Source: Azadirachta indica
Taxonomy: Eukaryota > Streptophyta > Magnoliopsida > Sapindales > Meliaceae
Direction: 5' to 3'
Length of the DNA: 64,000 bases
Assembly: GCA_022749755.1 (NCBI GenBank)
Contig: CM040440.1
Location: 19,145,269-19,209,268 of the forward strand
Part shown: positions 25,105-37,269 of the stretch, piece by piece
Layout of the letters: every line of letters starts with the position of its first letter
How positions within the stretch are numbered: the first letter of the stretch is position 1
Translations under genes and position numbers: made by a program
Notes under the pieces: generated by a model
Told to the model about the DNA's origin: nothing
Seen by the model: only the letters and a program-made list of their open reading frames with translations
Database searches by the model: none

Positions 25105-28100
25105 ATGTATTTTACTGTGAGTAGATTTGACATTGACGACATGGGTTACGCTATGAGTAGACTCGAGATAGATTCTGAATTCTGTGATGGAGGAAACACC
25201 ATCAATGAAGCTAGTAACAGTCGTAGCAAATCCAAGAAACCGTTGAATGATTTGGACCATGAAATTGCCCAGCTAACTAAGCTGAAATCATCACCACACA
25301 AGCATCTAAGCAAAGAAATACCCGGGAATCGGGACTTGCCTGTTTCTGCAGTAAAGATGTTGGCAGGCAGAGAAAGTAATTATTCAGGAAGAGGGAGGTT
25401 CTCATCAGCGGATTGTTGTCATATGTTAAGTAGATACTTGCCGGTCAACGGACCTTGGCTTGTGGACCAGGCAAATAGCCGAGCCTATGTCTCTCAGTTT
25501 TCTGCTGATGGTTCTTTATTTGTTGCTGGATTTCAGGTATCATCTTTATTGCTCTATTTGAGACTGGGCACTCCCTCGAATGTGTAAGCTAGTTGTAGTT
25601 AGTCATATTCTGGAGGAGTATTAGTTTTATCTTTGTTAACTAGGTTATTTTCCTGCACATCCCTCATTAGCTGAGCCAGCAAAAGGTGATTAGGGTATCT
25701 AGAGTAAAGTTTTTCAATTTGTACTCACAATTAGTTAAAATATCAAATTCAGGCAAGCCAAATTAGAATATACGATGTGGATAGAGGGTGGAAAGTACAG
25801 AAGGACATTCTTGCTAAAAGCTTGCGTTGGACAGTCACAGATACATCTCTTTCCCCGGATCAGCGCCATCTTGTGAGTTTGTGTTTCTGGGTTATTTATA
25901 TTTTGTATGTAAAAAATCCCCTGTTATTTTAAAAAAATTGTGCTTGTTAATCAAGCTTTTGCTATCTTTGTATGTTTAGTTGCTGGGAACCAAAAACTGT
26001 ACATGATACATGTACATGCTTACTGTACTATTTAATTGACTTGGAATAGATGAATGCAAAAGAAAATGACTTAGGTATTATAGGTTGTACTGTTCAATAA
26101 TGTAGGTTCAGACTAAAAGAATATGAGTCCCTCTATTGAATTTTGTGACTCGAGATGCTCACAGATTTCAAAAGTCAACCACTGACAATGCCATGGACTG
26201 GGTTGTAAGCCAAGTTTTCCTGTACTCCCAATTTTTCCTTTTACCACCCAAATCTTCTAGTACAGTATTAAGATGCCAGACTTAAAATTGTCATCATGTG
26301 GGATATCAAAGATTTAATAAGCAAAAGTAGTCAAACTACTTACACATCACCTGAGCAAACTTATTTATAAAATCTTTAGCACATGAAATTAGCATATTAG
26401 TTGGAATCTTTCATGCTGATCAGGTATTGAATGCCTTTGTAGGTGCTGATTGGTAATCTATTGCTCTTGATCACTGCTTAAATTATTATCGTTTGTTTTT
26501 CATGTCATCCGACTTAGTTTTCTGATGACGTGAGGTGCATCTGCCAATGTTCTGGGACATGAGCATACAGGTTTTCCTACGATTTAAGAAGCATTTATTT
26601 TGCTTTGCAGGTTTATACAAGCATGTCACCTATTGTTCATATTGTTAATGTTGCACCTGGGGCGGCAGAATCTCTAGCAAATGTTATGGTATGATGTACA
26701 AATATTCATAGAAAAACTTATACTAAATGTCATAGAATGAAATATAGAACTCAGATTCTTGCCAGAATATTATTACATTTTTTCTGTTATAGGTTAACCA
26801 TTTTGTCCTATGTTGGCTATCGTGTAAATGTTTTTGATAAGGTTGTTAGATTATAACCCGATGAGCCTGTATGCTAGCTGATGAGCTGGAATGCTTACAG
26901 GTGATTTAAATGTACAGATGAGAATGACTGGTACATGCAGATGTACATCCACAGACACATATTTGGTAATTATAGAGTTGCGAGAATAGGCCTGGAATTA
27001 TATTGCTTGGCTGATAATGTCTTAAATTGTCCTCTATCCAACAGTCAAACATTTTTCACATGGAAGAAAATTTGGCGACTAGAACTATGTTTGTTTTATT
27101 CTGCCTGCTTTCTTGTAGAATTTCCGTTGGAAAATTTAGTTGACATTTGGGGTCACATGCTATGCAGGAGATACATGATGGATTGGACTTTTCTGCTGCA
27201 GATGATGGAGGGTATTCTTTTGGAATCTTCTCTGTGAAATTTTCAACTGATGGGCGAGAACTTGTTGCTGGAAGTAGTGATGATTCTATATATGTCTATG
27301 ATCTTGAAACAAATAAGCTTTCTCTTAGAATTTTGGCGCACACGGTAAAAGTTGCTTTAATGATCAATCTGTAGTTCATCCTCAACTTTTGTTGCATACT
27401 TATTTGGTGAATGTTATACTCGTTGGATGGTTCTGCCATATTTAAATTATGCTGGAAACCCAACAGTTCATTGAGTGGTAAAAGACCATTAGATCAACCA
27501 AGAGGCCAGGAGTATTTATATCCTAAGAGTTTCTTGACTATGAATTTTGTAGCAACCGACGGTAGTCCCAGTTTAGAACTTGGAGGACGTAGCAAAGTTA
27601 AGGGATTTCTGGGTATCAAAAAAATAAAAAAAATGCTGGTTCGCATTGTTATTGATGTCTATTCTGATGACACCTCGACGTACTCTTTGATTAAGTCCTT
27701 AAAGGAAATTATTATGTGATATTAAGTTGAGGTTATGTTTTATAAAGAAACCTTGGAAATTAAAATGGGTGATGTCAAATTAGTTGGCTCTGTCAAAAGA
27801 AATATTGACCTCAAACTGTGATTTTGTTTTTGTTTGGTCTCTCTCTCTAATTCTTATGATGAAAAAGCTTTATTCCTACGTGAATTATTCTCCTTGAGTG
27901 GGAATGCAGATCTTAGCAGATTCTAAAGAGATTTGTGCTTTTATTTTGCAGTCTGATGTTAACACAGTATGTTTTGCTGATGAAAGTGGCCATCTAATCT
28001 ATTCTGGGAGTGATGATAATCTTTGTAAGGTAGATTTAGTTCTGTCTTTGACCATTGGTAATAAGTGCTATTCTTGTAATCTTAGACTGCACATTATATT

Positions 28101-30552
28101 TTTATAGTCTGTTAATTTGTTTCTGGGTTGTTTGAATAATGATCAGAATGGCATATGTGCAAGAAATGTTAGTATTAAGACAACTGTATTACCAAATTTT
28201 GTACCAACTCATTTTAAACTGAGGCTAATTAGTCAGCATTGGGTTATGTTGACTATAAGTGAGTTTTCTCTGATTTCATGGCACTGTAATGCTGTTGAAA
28301 TGCATACCACAGTATGCGTTTGGAAGCAAAAGAAAAAAATATCATATAATTTATGCAGCTAATGGCGGGAACAGACTTGATATGGCTTTAATTGTCAGTT
28401 TGCTAGATAAGCACTTGCTATAATTCTGTAAAAATGGAGCTCTAATGTTTCTGATTTAGATCACTTTATTTGGCAGTTAATTTGTTTGGGTTGCTACCCA
28501 ATTCCTTGAAAATAAAGTGCTAGTGCTGTTGGAAAGCTACCATGGGAGTGAAATACAGGAATTACTATAACTCAATATTGTAGTTTGAGCAGCTAAAAAA
28601 TTTGATAGAGATCGTTATCCTGCACAGATTGGTTCAGTAACAGGTTAGGTGACTGCAGGAATTTAGGTGGAAGGTGAAGATGATGATAAATGCCAGTGCC
28701 AGAGCCATGTATGACCCTTGTAATACAATAAACTAGTGAGGTTTTTGTCATTCTCGGACTTTGACATGATCCTTCTGAAGCCTGTTGACTCTGGCATATA
28801 ATTTACATGGATCTGGATATTAGGTACTCTGGGCAATATTAATGTTTGGCCCCTTTCATCATTATATTTTTGTCTCGGCAAGCAAATTGGTGGAACATGG
28901 AGTTTTAATAAATAAATCAGAATGCTATGCAGAAAGGTGATGCATATAGATGTGTTTATTTTGCTAAAGTTCTAAACTGTCTGCAGGTATGGGATAGACG
29001 TTGTCTAGATGCAAAAGGAAAGCCAGCAGGGGTCCTAATGGGACACCTTGAAGGGATTACATTTATTGATACCCGTGGAGATGGTCGTTATTTGATTTCA
29101 AATGGTAAAGATCAGGCAATCAAACTTTGGGATATTCGGAAAATGTCCTCTAATCCTGCCTGGTAAATTAAAGTTCTGGTTTCTTATAGTGCCTTTTGAA
29201 TCTGTCAATTGTTTATGAAAGCACAGCTCATTCAAAATTCATGCCTTATATTTTCTTTTTGTTGGTGTTTGTACGGATCACATGAATTCTATGAGGCAAA
29301 GAAATCTATTTTGTCCTTGCAATCACTTCCAAATTTGAAAATAGCATGATTGGGAAGGCTGGGTTATGGGTTGAATTTTCCAGAGTTAATGAATTAATAG
29401 TTCTTCATCATCCTAAACATATTTCACATTGAGCAAATTCTGAAAGATGTGAAATGCTAATTATAATTCTCTTTGATCCCAGCAATTTGGGGCTTAGAAG
29501 TTATGAATGGGATTACAGATGGATGGATTACCCACCCCAGGCAAGAGATTTGAAACACCCATGTGATCAATCGGTTGCTACATACAAAGGTCATTCCATC
29601 CTGCGCACTCTTATCCGTTGCTACTTTTCTCCTGAATACAGGTAATAACTGTTCTCTTCACAAAGACTATTATCATGCTTGTTTGAAAAATCTGGAATTC
29701 ATGTCTGATGTATTTACATTTAGTTGCCAAGAGGCTCAAGTTTTGTAATGATTTCAGCAGGCTTTAGCCGTGCTTTGATTCTACTTTTACATGGGAAGTT
29801 TGTTTACCATCTGCATTGACACCCAATTTTTGTACTTAACTCACATGTTCTTTTCAATCACTTTCTGCAGCACCGGCCAGAAGTATGTCTACACTGGATC
29901 CCATGATTCTTGTGTTTATGTTTATGACTTGGTAAGTAATCAAATCTTATTCTCATGCTTTAATCTCTTTATTAATTATTCTGAAAAATAATAATACAAA
30001 ATCTCTTTTAATTAAGTGAACATGGGAATCCTCTTGAACTATCCCAATTCTTGTGTGAAAGGAGATTAAATCACCGTTTTGTGGGAACTAGACAGGAGAG
30101 ATATATGCGCTCAGTTGGATTGCAATTGTGATATCTTATCCTCCTCCTTAGCTTATGAAGAGAGAGTACAATATTTGGATGAAATGCTCTTCAGGGATGA
30201 TATTTTCAACTTCTGACCGCCAAATCAAAGAAAAATGCAAATATTCGTCTTACCAGCTGATCTAAAGCACGAATATCAAACATATTATTACTTGTGATGG
30301 CTTGTTTTTAATCCTTTCCACTTGTTACATTCTCTGTATTGACTATGGTTTTTGTAGGTGACTGGAGATCAAGTTGCTGTACTCAAGCACCATACTTCGC
30401 CTGTTAGAGACTGTAGTTGGCACCCGAGTTACCCGATGTTAGTCAGCTCTTCTTGGGACGGAGATGTTGTCAGATGGGAATTTCCTGGCAATGGAGAAGC
30501 TCCAACTGCTGTGCACAAGAGGAGAATTAGGAGGAGACAGTTTTACTTGTAA
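25105..30552 (+). CDS. LEC14B-type WD40 repeat protein (DCAF11-like)
   Basis: Nine coding exons: 25105-25536, 25753-25872, 26611-26688, 27168-27344, 27952-28029, 28987-29162, 29483-29641, 29871-29931, 30358-30552. All junctions are GT-AG and keep one frame, giving 491 residues, close to the LEC14B family (about 470-490). The N-terminus has MGYAMSRLEIDSE and the conserved LDHEIAQLTKL segment. Seven-bladed WD40 features follow: GSSDDSIYVYDLE, SGSDDNLCKVWDRR, NGKDQAIKLWDIRK, TGSHDSCVYVYDL and SSWDGDVVRWEF. Two WDxR boxes (VWDRR, LWDIR) are the DDB1-binding signature, so the likely role is substrate receptor of a CUL4-DDB1 ubiquitin ligase, like animal DCAF11/WDR23. The basic tail RRIRRRQFYL ends the protein. 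A second Met at residue 13 is a possible alternative start. Substrates are not inferable. Confidence 0.94.
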
Positions 30553-32046
30553 TACAAACCATTCAAGGTATGATTGGGTTGTGTTGAATAAAAGCAGTTG
30601 AATATGCAGGTGGTAATTTATATGAATGATAAAATGAGACAGGAGAGATGCAAAACGACACCCACAATTTTCAAAATCACAAAATCAGTGGTGTATAGAT
30701 AGAATCAATGCGAAGATTATGATATCGATACAGTGTAAAAAGTTCCTGAATAAAGGTTGGTATTGTATTGTATCGGCCTATGTAAATCAGCTTGTCTGTT
30801 TGCTCGATTTTCTCCTTCCTTTTTCTGTTTCTGGCTGCTATTTAGTGCGTGCATGAATGGCTACATACATACATAAAGACATACATACTAGGAAGTAGGA
30901 ATAGAAACAATACGTAGTCATAGGTGGTTTCCGTTTTCAACAGTGCATGTGGGTCTTTGTGTAAATGTGGCAATAACAGCCCAAATCCAATTAAACGGTT
31001 AGCATTGTAGTTGGCCCACATCCTTTGATTTTGTTTCTCTTGGACTAGGAGTTTGCGAAAGGTAGGTCCACGTAAAACTTGATATAAATTACTACCGACA
31101 ATTTACCCAAAGTTAATCCAGTGACGTAAATAAAACAAAGTTTATCTTAATTAATTGCGATGATATAAAGAATTAATAATTATGTAATATGTAATACTAA
31201 CTTAAATGTAATATTATTTTAATAATTTTGTAATTACATGGCCATCTTCGAGCCGCATGGACAGTACGCACTCTGCAAATTATTACTACTATTATTATTT
31301 TTTTTAGTTTTTATTTTTTCAATTGAAGGGTTTCATGTTTGCTCCGAGAAAGCAAGAGACAACTATAGAAATGATAACAAAGACGTGGCTTAGTTAAATA
31401 TTATATGCTATTTAAGTGCAGACTTTGGTCAGAGAATCAATTGTGGGCCCTTAGCTTAGCTTAGCTCAGCTTTACTAGTCGAGGATAAAAATCAATTGAG
31501 TTGCTTAAGCCCGGCAAGGGAACACGTAACATGACTCATGAGATGAGAGGGCCCCTACTTAGGATTAGGAAGTTGCCGAAGGCCTAAGCATTGAATTATA
31601 TAAGATAATCAATAAACAAAATATATCATGCATTCTTGAAATGATTCTGAAAAAAGCAGGCCTCCACTTCAAAAGCAAAATGTATCATAAAGCAAAGCAG
31701 AATAACACGAAGAATAAACAATCCAATCCTCAGAGACGAGACACATGAGAAATTAACTCCCAAAAAAAAAGAAAAAAGGATTTGACTTTGGGCTACAGTG
31801 ACAATACTCAAGAGGTGGTGTTGAGGACATGGCATGTGTGTTGTTTTTAACCTTTTTGGCAGGTTCCCGTTCCCCAACTAAACCAGACAAACCGGTATGT
31901 TTTTTTTGATTATTTTAATTGAATAAAAATGTATATAGTTCTTATTAATAGACTGTCATTGACCTTCGCTCTTAACGGTTGGTATTTGGTTTACTATGCT
32001 ACATGTGCTTCAAGCTTTAATTTATGTCACCTTACTCACCTAATCT

Positions 32047-32079
<33 letters not shown>

Positions 32080-32893
32080 CACGAGTCTGTTTTTCTATGC
32101 TTTTCTTTAACGGCAAATATATAAAACGAATTGGACATTTCAAGATTTTTAATTAGAAAAAGGATAACAATTTATTTACGTCCAATTCTCTATTCATTAT
32201 TATTTTGTTACTTTCTCGATTTTTTTTTTTTTTTAAGTTTTTTATTTTGGTGAATGATTAATTAAAAAAAAAAAAAAAGTTATATGCATGTGTTGCCATT
32301 AGATGGTGGAAGAAGAAGAGGCAGAGACCATCTTGAAGTGCGTGATGAATGTTAGTTCACGCATCCAAGTTAGCGAGCTAGCTGTATTTGCTCTCAATGA
32401 TGAGTTTTCGTTCTGTAATTTTTAAAAGTTTAAAAGCTGACGACCATGATTTCACTCACCCATGTCCATCATCATCCACAACCAAACAAAAATTTACAAA
32501 TTGGAAACTTTCGGTTTTGATGAAGAAGGCCAGGGGATATGAATTTCAATTAGATCATTTTTCTGGATAGAATATTTTAGTCCATCCAAACTCAAAGGTG
32601 TTTGTGAATCCAAATTTCTACCTTCATTGATAAACAATTTAAGTGGCTATAACTACAACTAGAACTCTAGATATCTATCGTTCATTCAATGTGAGAGTGA
32701 AGATGTAATTTGATAATGAAAGTAATATATAGAAACATTCTGTGCCAAAAAAAAAAAAAAAAAAATTGACTCTAAAAGAATACAACAAACAAACTTCATG
32801 CAACTCTTCTCAAATTCTTTTTACATTAATTTCATTTTCACATCAAGAGCATCCCAAATCTTAGATGGCACAAAACACCGCTCATATTTTAGC

Positions 32894-32930
<37 letters not shown>

Positions 32931-33148
32931 ATTTCGATAACAACGATTTTCAATTACTACAACAACAACTACACAATTGTCTAGTATCCACAACCTTTTT
33001 ATTTGGCGTTTTACCAACATTTGTCACAAACAAAAATTAATTAATGAATTAAAATACCACCCAAAAAAAATATATATATCAATAAGAGACAATCTATTTT
33101 GTATCCTTTCTTCCCAAAATGCCCCTGTCCTTACCCAAATTCACAACT
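30553..33148. other. Intergenic region between the WD40 and LRR genes (convergent)
   Basis: The first few hundred bases after 30552 are probably the 3' UTR of the WD40 gene. Further on there are repeated TTAGC units (31450-31470), a T run of about 31 (32049-32079), an A run near 32748-32764 and a (TA)n tract (32896-32925). No gene recognised. Confidence 0.55.
32896..32925 (+). repeat. (AT)n microsatellite
   Basis: About 15 AT units in the convergent intergenic region, some 220 bp downstream of the LRR stop codon. Confidence 0.85.
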
Positions 33149-34357
33149 CTACCCTCTCCATTCGTTGCACTGCGCAGTCGGCCTAGTTTTTTGCTTCCCG
33201 GCCTTCAACGGGCACGGCGTCTGTACGGGAGGGACCATACAATTGTACTGTAGACACAGCGAACTACTCACCGGTATCTCGGCCGTCGGATTTATCTCAA
33301 TCCCGGTCAAATAATTATGCTGTAAATATAATATCTGTATACTCGCAGCCAATAACCGGTCCACAAAACTTCCCGGTACCTGGCCCGTGAACCGGTTATT
33401 ATTTAAATATAAATTCTGCACGGAAGAAAACATAGGCGAGATTTGACCTGACAGCCTATTGTAGCTTAAATCAACGGTCGTGATCTTCACCTGATCAGCT
33501 GGTTGAACTGGACCCGAGAACATATTTCTCTGTAACTGAAGGTTGGATATTGGGAATGTGAAGATCCGACCCGGAATATTACCGTTGAACTGATTCATAC
33601 TCAAGTCCAGATAATTTAACTGGTCGAGCCGGTTTAACGGACGGTCCACCGGTCCAGTGAGCCGGTTCCAGGAGAGAGAAAGGTATTGCAACGAAGGAGG
33701 CAGAGAGTTTGGAGCCAGCGAACCGGAGAGATCGTTGTGTTTCAAGTCGAGCCGGGTTAGTATTTGCGAGAGAAATGGGGGCACCGAACCGGAGAGCTTG
33801 TTGTGGCAGAGTATCAAGTTCGACAGCTCCGGAATGGTTCCGATAGAGAGAGGGATGGGGCCGGTGAGCTGGTTGTAGCTGAGATCAAGCGTTTTGAGTC
33901 CCCGTAGCTGGCCCAGAGTCGCTGGAATTTCGCCGGAGATGAAATTCCTGCTTATAGCAAGGAACCGCAGATTCTTCGACTGTGACAAAGATTGCGGGAG
34001 CGTTCCAATGATTCGGCCCGGTACGATTGATAGCTCCGCCAGAGACGAGAGTTTACCAATAGCGGGGTCGAGGCGGCCCGTGAGACCAGGCGACCCAGCC
34101 CGAGGATCTCCAAGATTAAGAGCAATAACTTTATCACCGTCGCAGTAAACTCCGGCAAAGTTGCACGGATCAGAAGTGAAATCCCATGAAGCGAAAAAGT
34201 TGGAACCAGGCATATCATCAAGAGACTTTCTAATGGCTTGCAGAGCCAAGAAATCAACTGGGTCTAAAATCGCAAACACTTTAAATAATGTACATTGTAG
34301 AAGAAGTACTGTAAATAAAATGTAGAAAAGATTCAGCTTCGTTCTTGGATTAGCCAT
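33149..34357 (-). CDS. Secreted leucine-rich repeat protein without kinase
   Basis: Single continuous frame of 402 residues from ATG 34357, on the minus strand. The codon at 34366 is GTG, not ATG, so 34357 is the first ATG in this exon. N-terminus MANPRTKLNLFYILF followed by a hydrophobic stretch ending near VFA is a good signal peptide. An LRRNT_2-type cap follows (DFLALQAIRKSL to DPCNFAGVYCDG), then about ten plant-type LRRs with LxxLxLxxNxLxGxIP (for example LKTLDLSYNQLTGPIP, LNYLDLSMNQFNGNIP, LYLNNNRFTGQVP). The C-terminal part has paired Cys (SLCLQYNCMVPP, TPCPLKAG) and no transmembrane segment, GPI tail or kinase, so an apoplastic or wall protein, perhaps a co-receptor or inhibitor-like LRR. 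No specific family member is recognised. The 5' end is uncertain (see the upstream exon). Confidence 0.9.
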   Translation of the reverse strand: MANPRTKLNLFYILFTVLLLQCTLFKVFAILDPVDFLALQAIRKSLDDMPGSNFFASWDFTSDPCNFAGVYCDGDKVIALNLGDPRAGSPGLTGRLDPAIGKLSSLAELSIVPGRIIGTLPQSLSQSKNLRFLAISRNFISGEIPATLGQLRGLKTLDLSYNQLTGPIPLSIGTIPELSNLILCHNKLSGSVPPFLSQILTRLDLKHNDLSGSLAPNSLPPSLQYLSLSWNRLTGPVDRPLNRLDQLNYLDLSMNQFNGNIPGRIFTFPISNLQLQRNMFSGPVQPADQVKITTVDLSYNRLSGQISPMFSSVQNLYLNNNRFTGQVPGSFVDRLLAASIQILYLQHNYLTGIEINPTAEIPVSSSLCLQYNCMVPPVQTPCPLKAGKQKTRPTAQCNEWRG

Positions 34358-34652
34358 TGAAAGCACTGAAGCTGCAGTAGTAATGAAGTGAAGACGAAGA
34401 GACTGAGGAAAGATGGTTAATATAGTGAAGAAAGAAAGCTTTTAGGGGAATATAAAAACTTTTTCGTGAAAGAAGCGTACCGATTTCTCGTGGGAAATGG
34501 CGTGAAAGCTTTAATGGCGAAACTATCAGCATCAAAAAAGAGACAGCTGCAAAGATTGAGAGAGAGACAGAGAGAAGACAGAAAATGGCTTGGAAGAGAA
34601 GTAGCGTAGCTATTGATGATATTGTTCCTGAATCTTGTTCTTCACGAATCAA
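34350..34652 (-). CDS. Upstream 100-codon ORF, possible first exon of the LRR gene or uORF
   Basis: An ATG frame at 34652 runs 100 codons and stops at 34350, overlapping the LRR start. The first 57 codons look protein-like: MIREEQDSGTISS, then two hydrophobic segments (IATLLLFQAIFCLLSV and FAAVSFLMLIVSPL). After codon 57 a donor-like site lies at 34481/34480 (AAATCG|GTACGC), and an acceptor-like TACTGCAG precedes 34371. If this 107-bp intron is removed, the frame continues without a stop through ASVLS into MANP of the LRR protein, making 464 residues. If it is retained, the ORF is a uORF overlapping the main start. Which form exists needs transcript data. It may also be a leader intron with the LRR starting at 34357. 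Confidence 0.4.
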   Translation of the reverse strand: MIREEQDSGTISSIATLLLFQAIFCLLSVSLSIFAAVSFLMLIVSPLKLSRHFPREIGTLLSRKSFYIPLKAFFLHYINHLSSVSSSSLHYYCSFSAFNG

Positions 34653-34923
34653 GAATTCGCCTTTTTCATTATTTTGGCTTCTGAGAGAAGACGCAGCAAA
34701 AATGCAAAATGAAAATCAATACTGCCGCGGCTGCTACTGCTAACTCTCGGTGTCTACTGCAATCGCAATCCCCGTTAATCTCATTTTTTTAATTAATATT
34801 ATGTTTGTTTCTTTATTGGGAATTGGTTCAAGGGCAAACGGTTGTCCGAGCCTACGTGGAAGTACAAGCATGCGGCTCGGATGACAGATCATCAGGTGTG
34901 GAGGCGGTCGTTCGGACGGGGGA

Positions 34924-35064
34924 CACGTGACCCATCGGGTCTAGACTTGGATCTCTAGAGAAAAAATGAAATCAACTAACCCAAGTAAAAATGCCGCTCG
35001 AGTTGAAAGAGTAAACAGAAGCAGCATGGTGTCAATATCACTGACAGCTAGAAGCTGCCACGTG
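34924..35064. promoter_or_regulatory. Two G-boxes upstream of the LRR gene
   Basis: CACGTG at 34924-34929 (inside GACACGTGAC) and at 35059-35064 (CCACGTGTT). They lie about 0.3 to 0.4 kb upstream of the upstream ORF start and 0.6 to 0.7 kb upstream of the LRR ATG. Motif evidence only. Confidence 0.45.
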
Positions 35065-35679
35065 TTCAGTTAAGTTAAAAGGCCCGTTTACATACGAGGG
35101 TTCCGTGACCGTGAGGAGACGATTGTGATGTGGCTGCCAGCTGTCCTTGTCATATCAGTAATTTCGTTTTGTCTTTTGGGAGTATCCGGTAGCCGGTAGC
35201 CAGTACTAGTATGGTATTTGGTAATTGGTATGGACTCCAATTAAGAAAATCTGTACTACAATTTTTTACATTTTATTAAGAAAATTTGAATCAACGCAAA
35301 TAATATCTCTATTATGGTTTGAAAGGAAAACATGCACTCATTTAGTCACCATCCTTATTTATTGTTATTTCTCATTTTTTATACAAAAAAAAAAATTAAT
35401 TTAATGATTATTTATTTTTCGACTAGATGGAAGTCTCTAATTGCGTTCTTAAATTTATAATTTAAAAAAAAAAGTGAAAAAAAAAAGTGTATAGTTAAAT
35501 ATTTGAAGAAATAAAATACATATTCAACAATGTTTTATTAGTGTTGCCATGCATTACCTATTCAACAAAAGTGAAAATGTCAATGTGATTTTCATTTTTG
35601 ATGAAACTTCTCTAAAAAACAACTCATAAACTTGTTTCTATCATTTTTATTGTTAGAAAGTAAAAGAAAATATGCATAT

Positions 35680-35680
35680 A

Positions 35681-35717
<37 letters not shown>
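35680..35717 (+). repeat. Compound (TG)n(TA)n microsatellite
   Basis: An alternating purine-pyrimidine run: ATATATG, then TG units, then about ten TA units. Confidence 0.85.
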
Positions 35718-37238
35718 TTATGAAAAGGCAACACCATACACAGACACACTCTCTTAAATGCAAAATCTTGACTTTAGAGAAGCAAGCATGAAACAAGAAA
35801 CGCCCTGAAGTGAAAGAAAAGAAAGTTAGTCAAAAAAGGCTAGTACTATTAAAAACAAATAAATAACTCTTTAACAGCTGGTACAAATTCTTTTCTTGAA
35901 CCCAAAGTAAGAAGCTACGCAGTAAGTTCAAGGTGGGAGTCAAAACTCAAAAGTAGAAGTACTTGGGTTAGGGTAAAACATTTTTCACACGAAACATGGA
36001 CCACCTCAATTTCTCGGTCAATAATTAAGAGTCAGCAGAACAAAAAGTAAACCAAAGCATAGTATAAATTAATATTACTAGCTAAAGCTAACTATCAAAT
36101 GGAGGGAGTAGGTCATTTCATTCCTCAAGTATTCTGAAATTGGTTTCCACAAATGGGTTAGGTATTGATACATGTAAGACACATTGTGCGTTGAACTTTG
36201 TAAAGGCTAGCTAACTTGGCATCCGTGGATGATGAGGAAGGCAGAAACACAATTGAACAATATGTTTTCACGACCTTATTTGCATTGCATGCAATGAACA
36301 GAGCAGAGAAACGAAATGAAAGGAACCCGCAGTATTCCTGAATCCTGATACTCAAAATTTGGTCCCACAATCTTAAATTTCATATAGAGAAGTGTGTTGT
36401 AATTTCACCAAACCCAACAACCGCAACACCCACATTCCATCATATCTTGTACACTTGGCTTTTGCTTGCTTTTCCCTTTTCGTTATGCATTCGTAGTGTT
36501 TTGGTACTAAAATACATTGCTCCCACTCTTCCTTGTTCATTCATCACAGCCAGTTTAATTTCTCTTCATATATATTTATACCACTCTCTTGTTCTTTCTT
36601 TTTCATCCAGCTACTCCATTCTCATTGGCCATTACATAAACATCCCCACTTTTTGCCCATATCCTTCATTCAATTCTGTGACTTTGCACCTAATAATAAA
36701 ACCTCTGCTGTACGTACCTTCTTTACAAGATTTTGATTTACATTTTGTAAATTGCCAACAATATCGGACCGAAAAACTGTCTTCTATGAGATTTTATGCT
36801 TATTCCATTATAAATATTCTAATATTGGTTGCTGGGCAGAATTTTTTTAGTGTCTAAATGATGAGAAATGCCTTCCTCTTGCAGCAATAATCTTCCGTTT
36901 CACTCTTACACCCATGAAGAGAATAGCTTTCAACGATGAATCATGTTCTGCGAACTCAACATACGTATAGTAGAAGGAATATTGCAAAAACTCTTTTTAA
37001 GTACAGTTGTGGGCTTGCAATAAATTACGGAATTATTTTCTTTGTCGGGTCATCAATGTTTGTTTAAAGCATAAGATTTTCTTAAGAAAAAAAAAAAATT
37101 ACTTATAGGATTTTGTCTATTCCTGAAAAAAGTGAATAATAATGCTAGTTACAGTGGCTGGAACACAAACTCCATTAAATGTTGGAAGTATTGATTTGGA
37201 CTTAGAAGCATAGATATCCATACCACATGCACGGACAT

Positions 37239-37269
<31 letters not shown>

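Noticed and set aside
33657..34148. Plus-strand frames across the LRR gene
   Set aside because: Antisense shadows of a long, relatively GC-rich LRR coding exon.
34364..34366. Start of the LRR protein at 34366
   Set aside because: The codon there is GTG; the first ATG in that exon is at 34357 and gives a better signal peptide.
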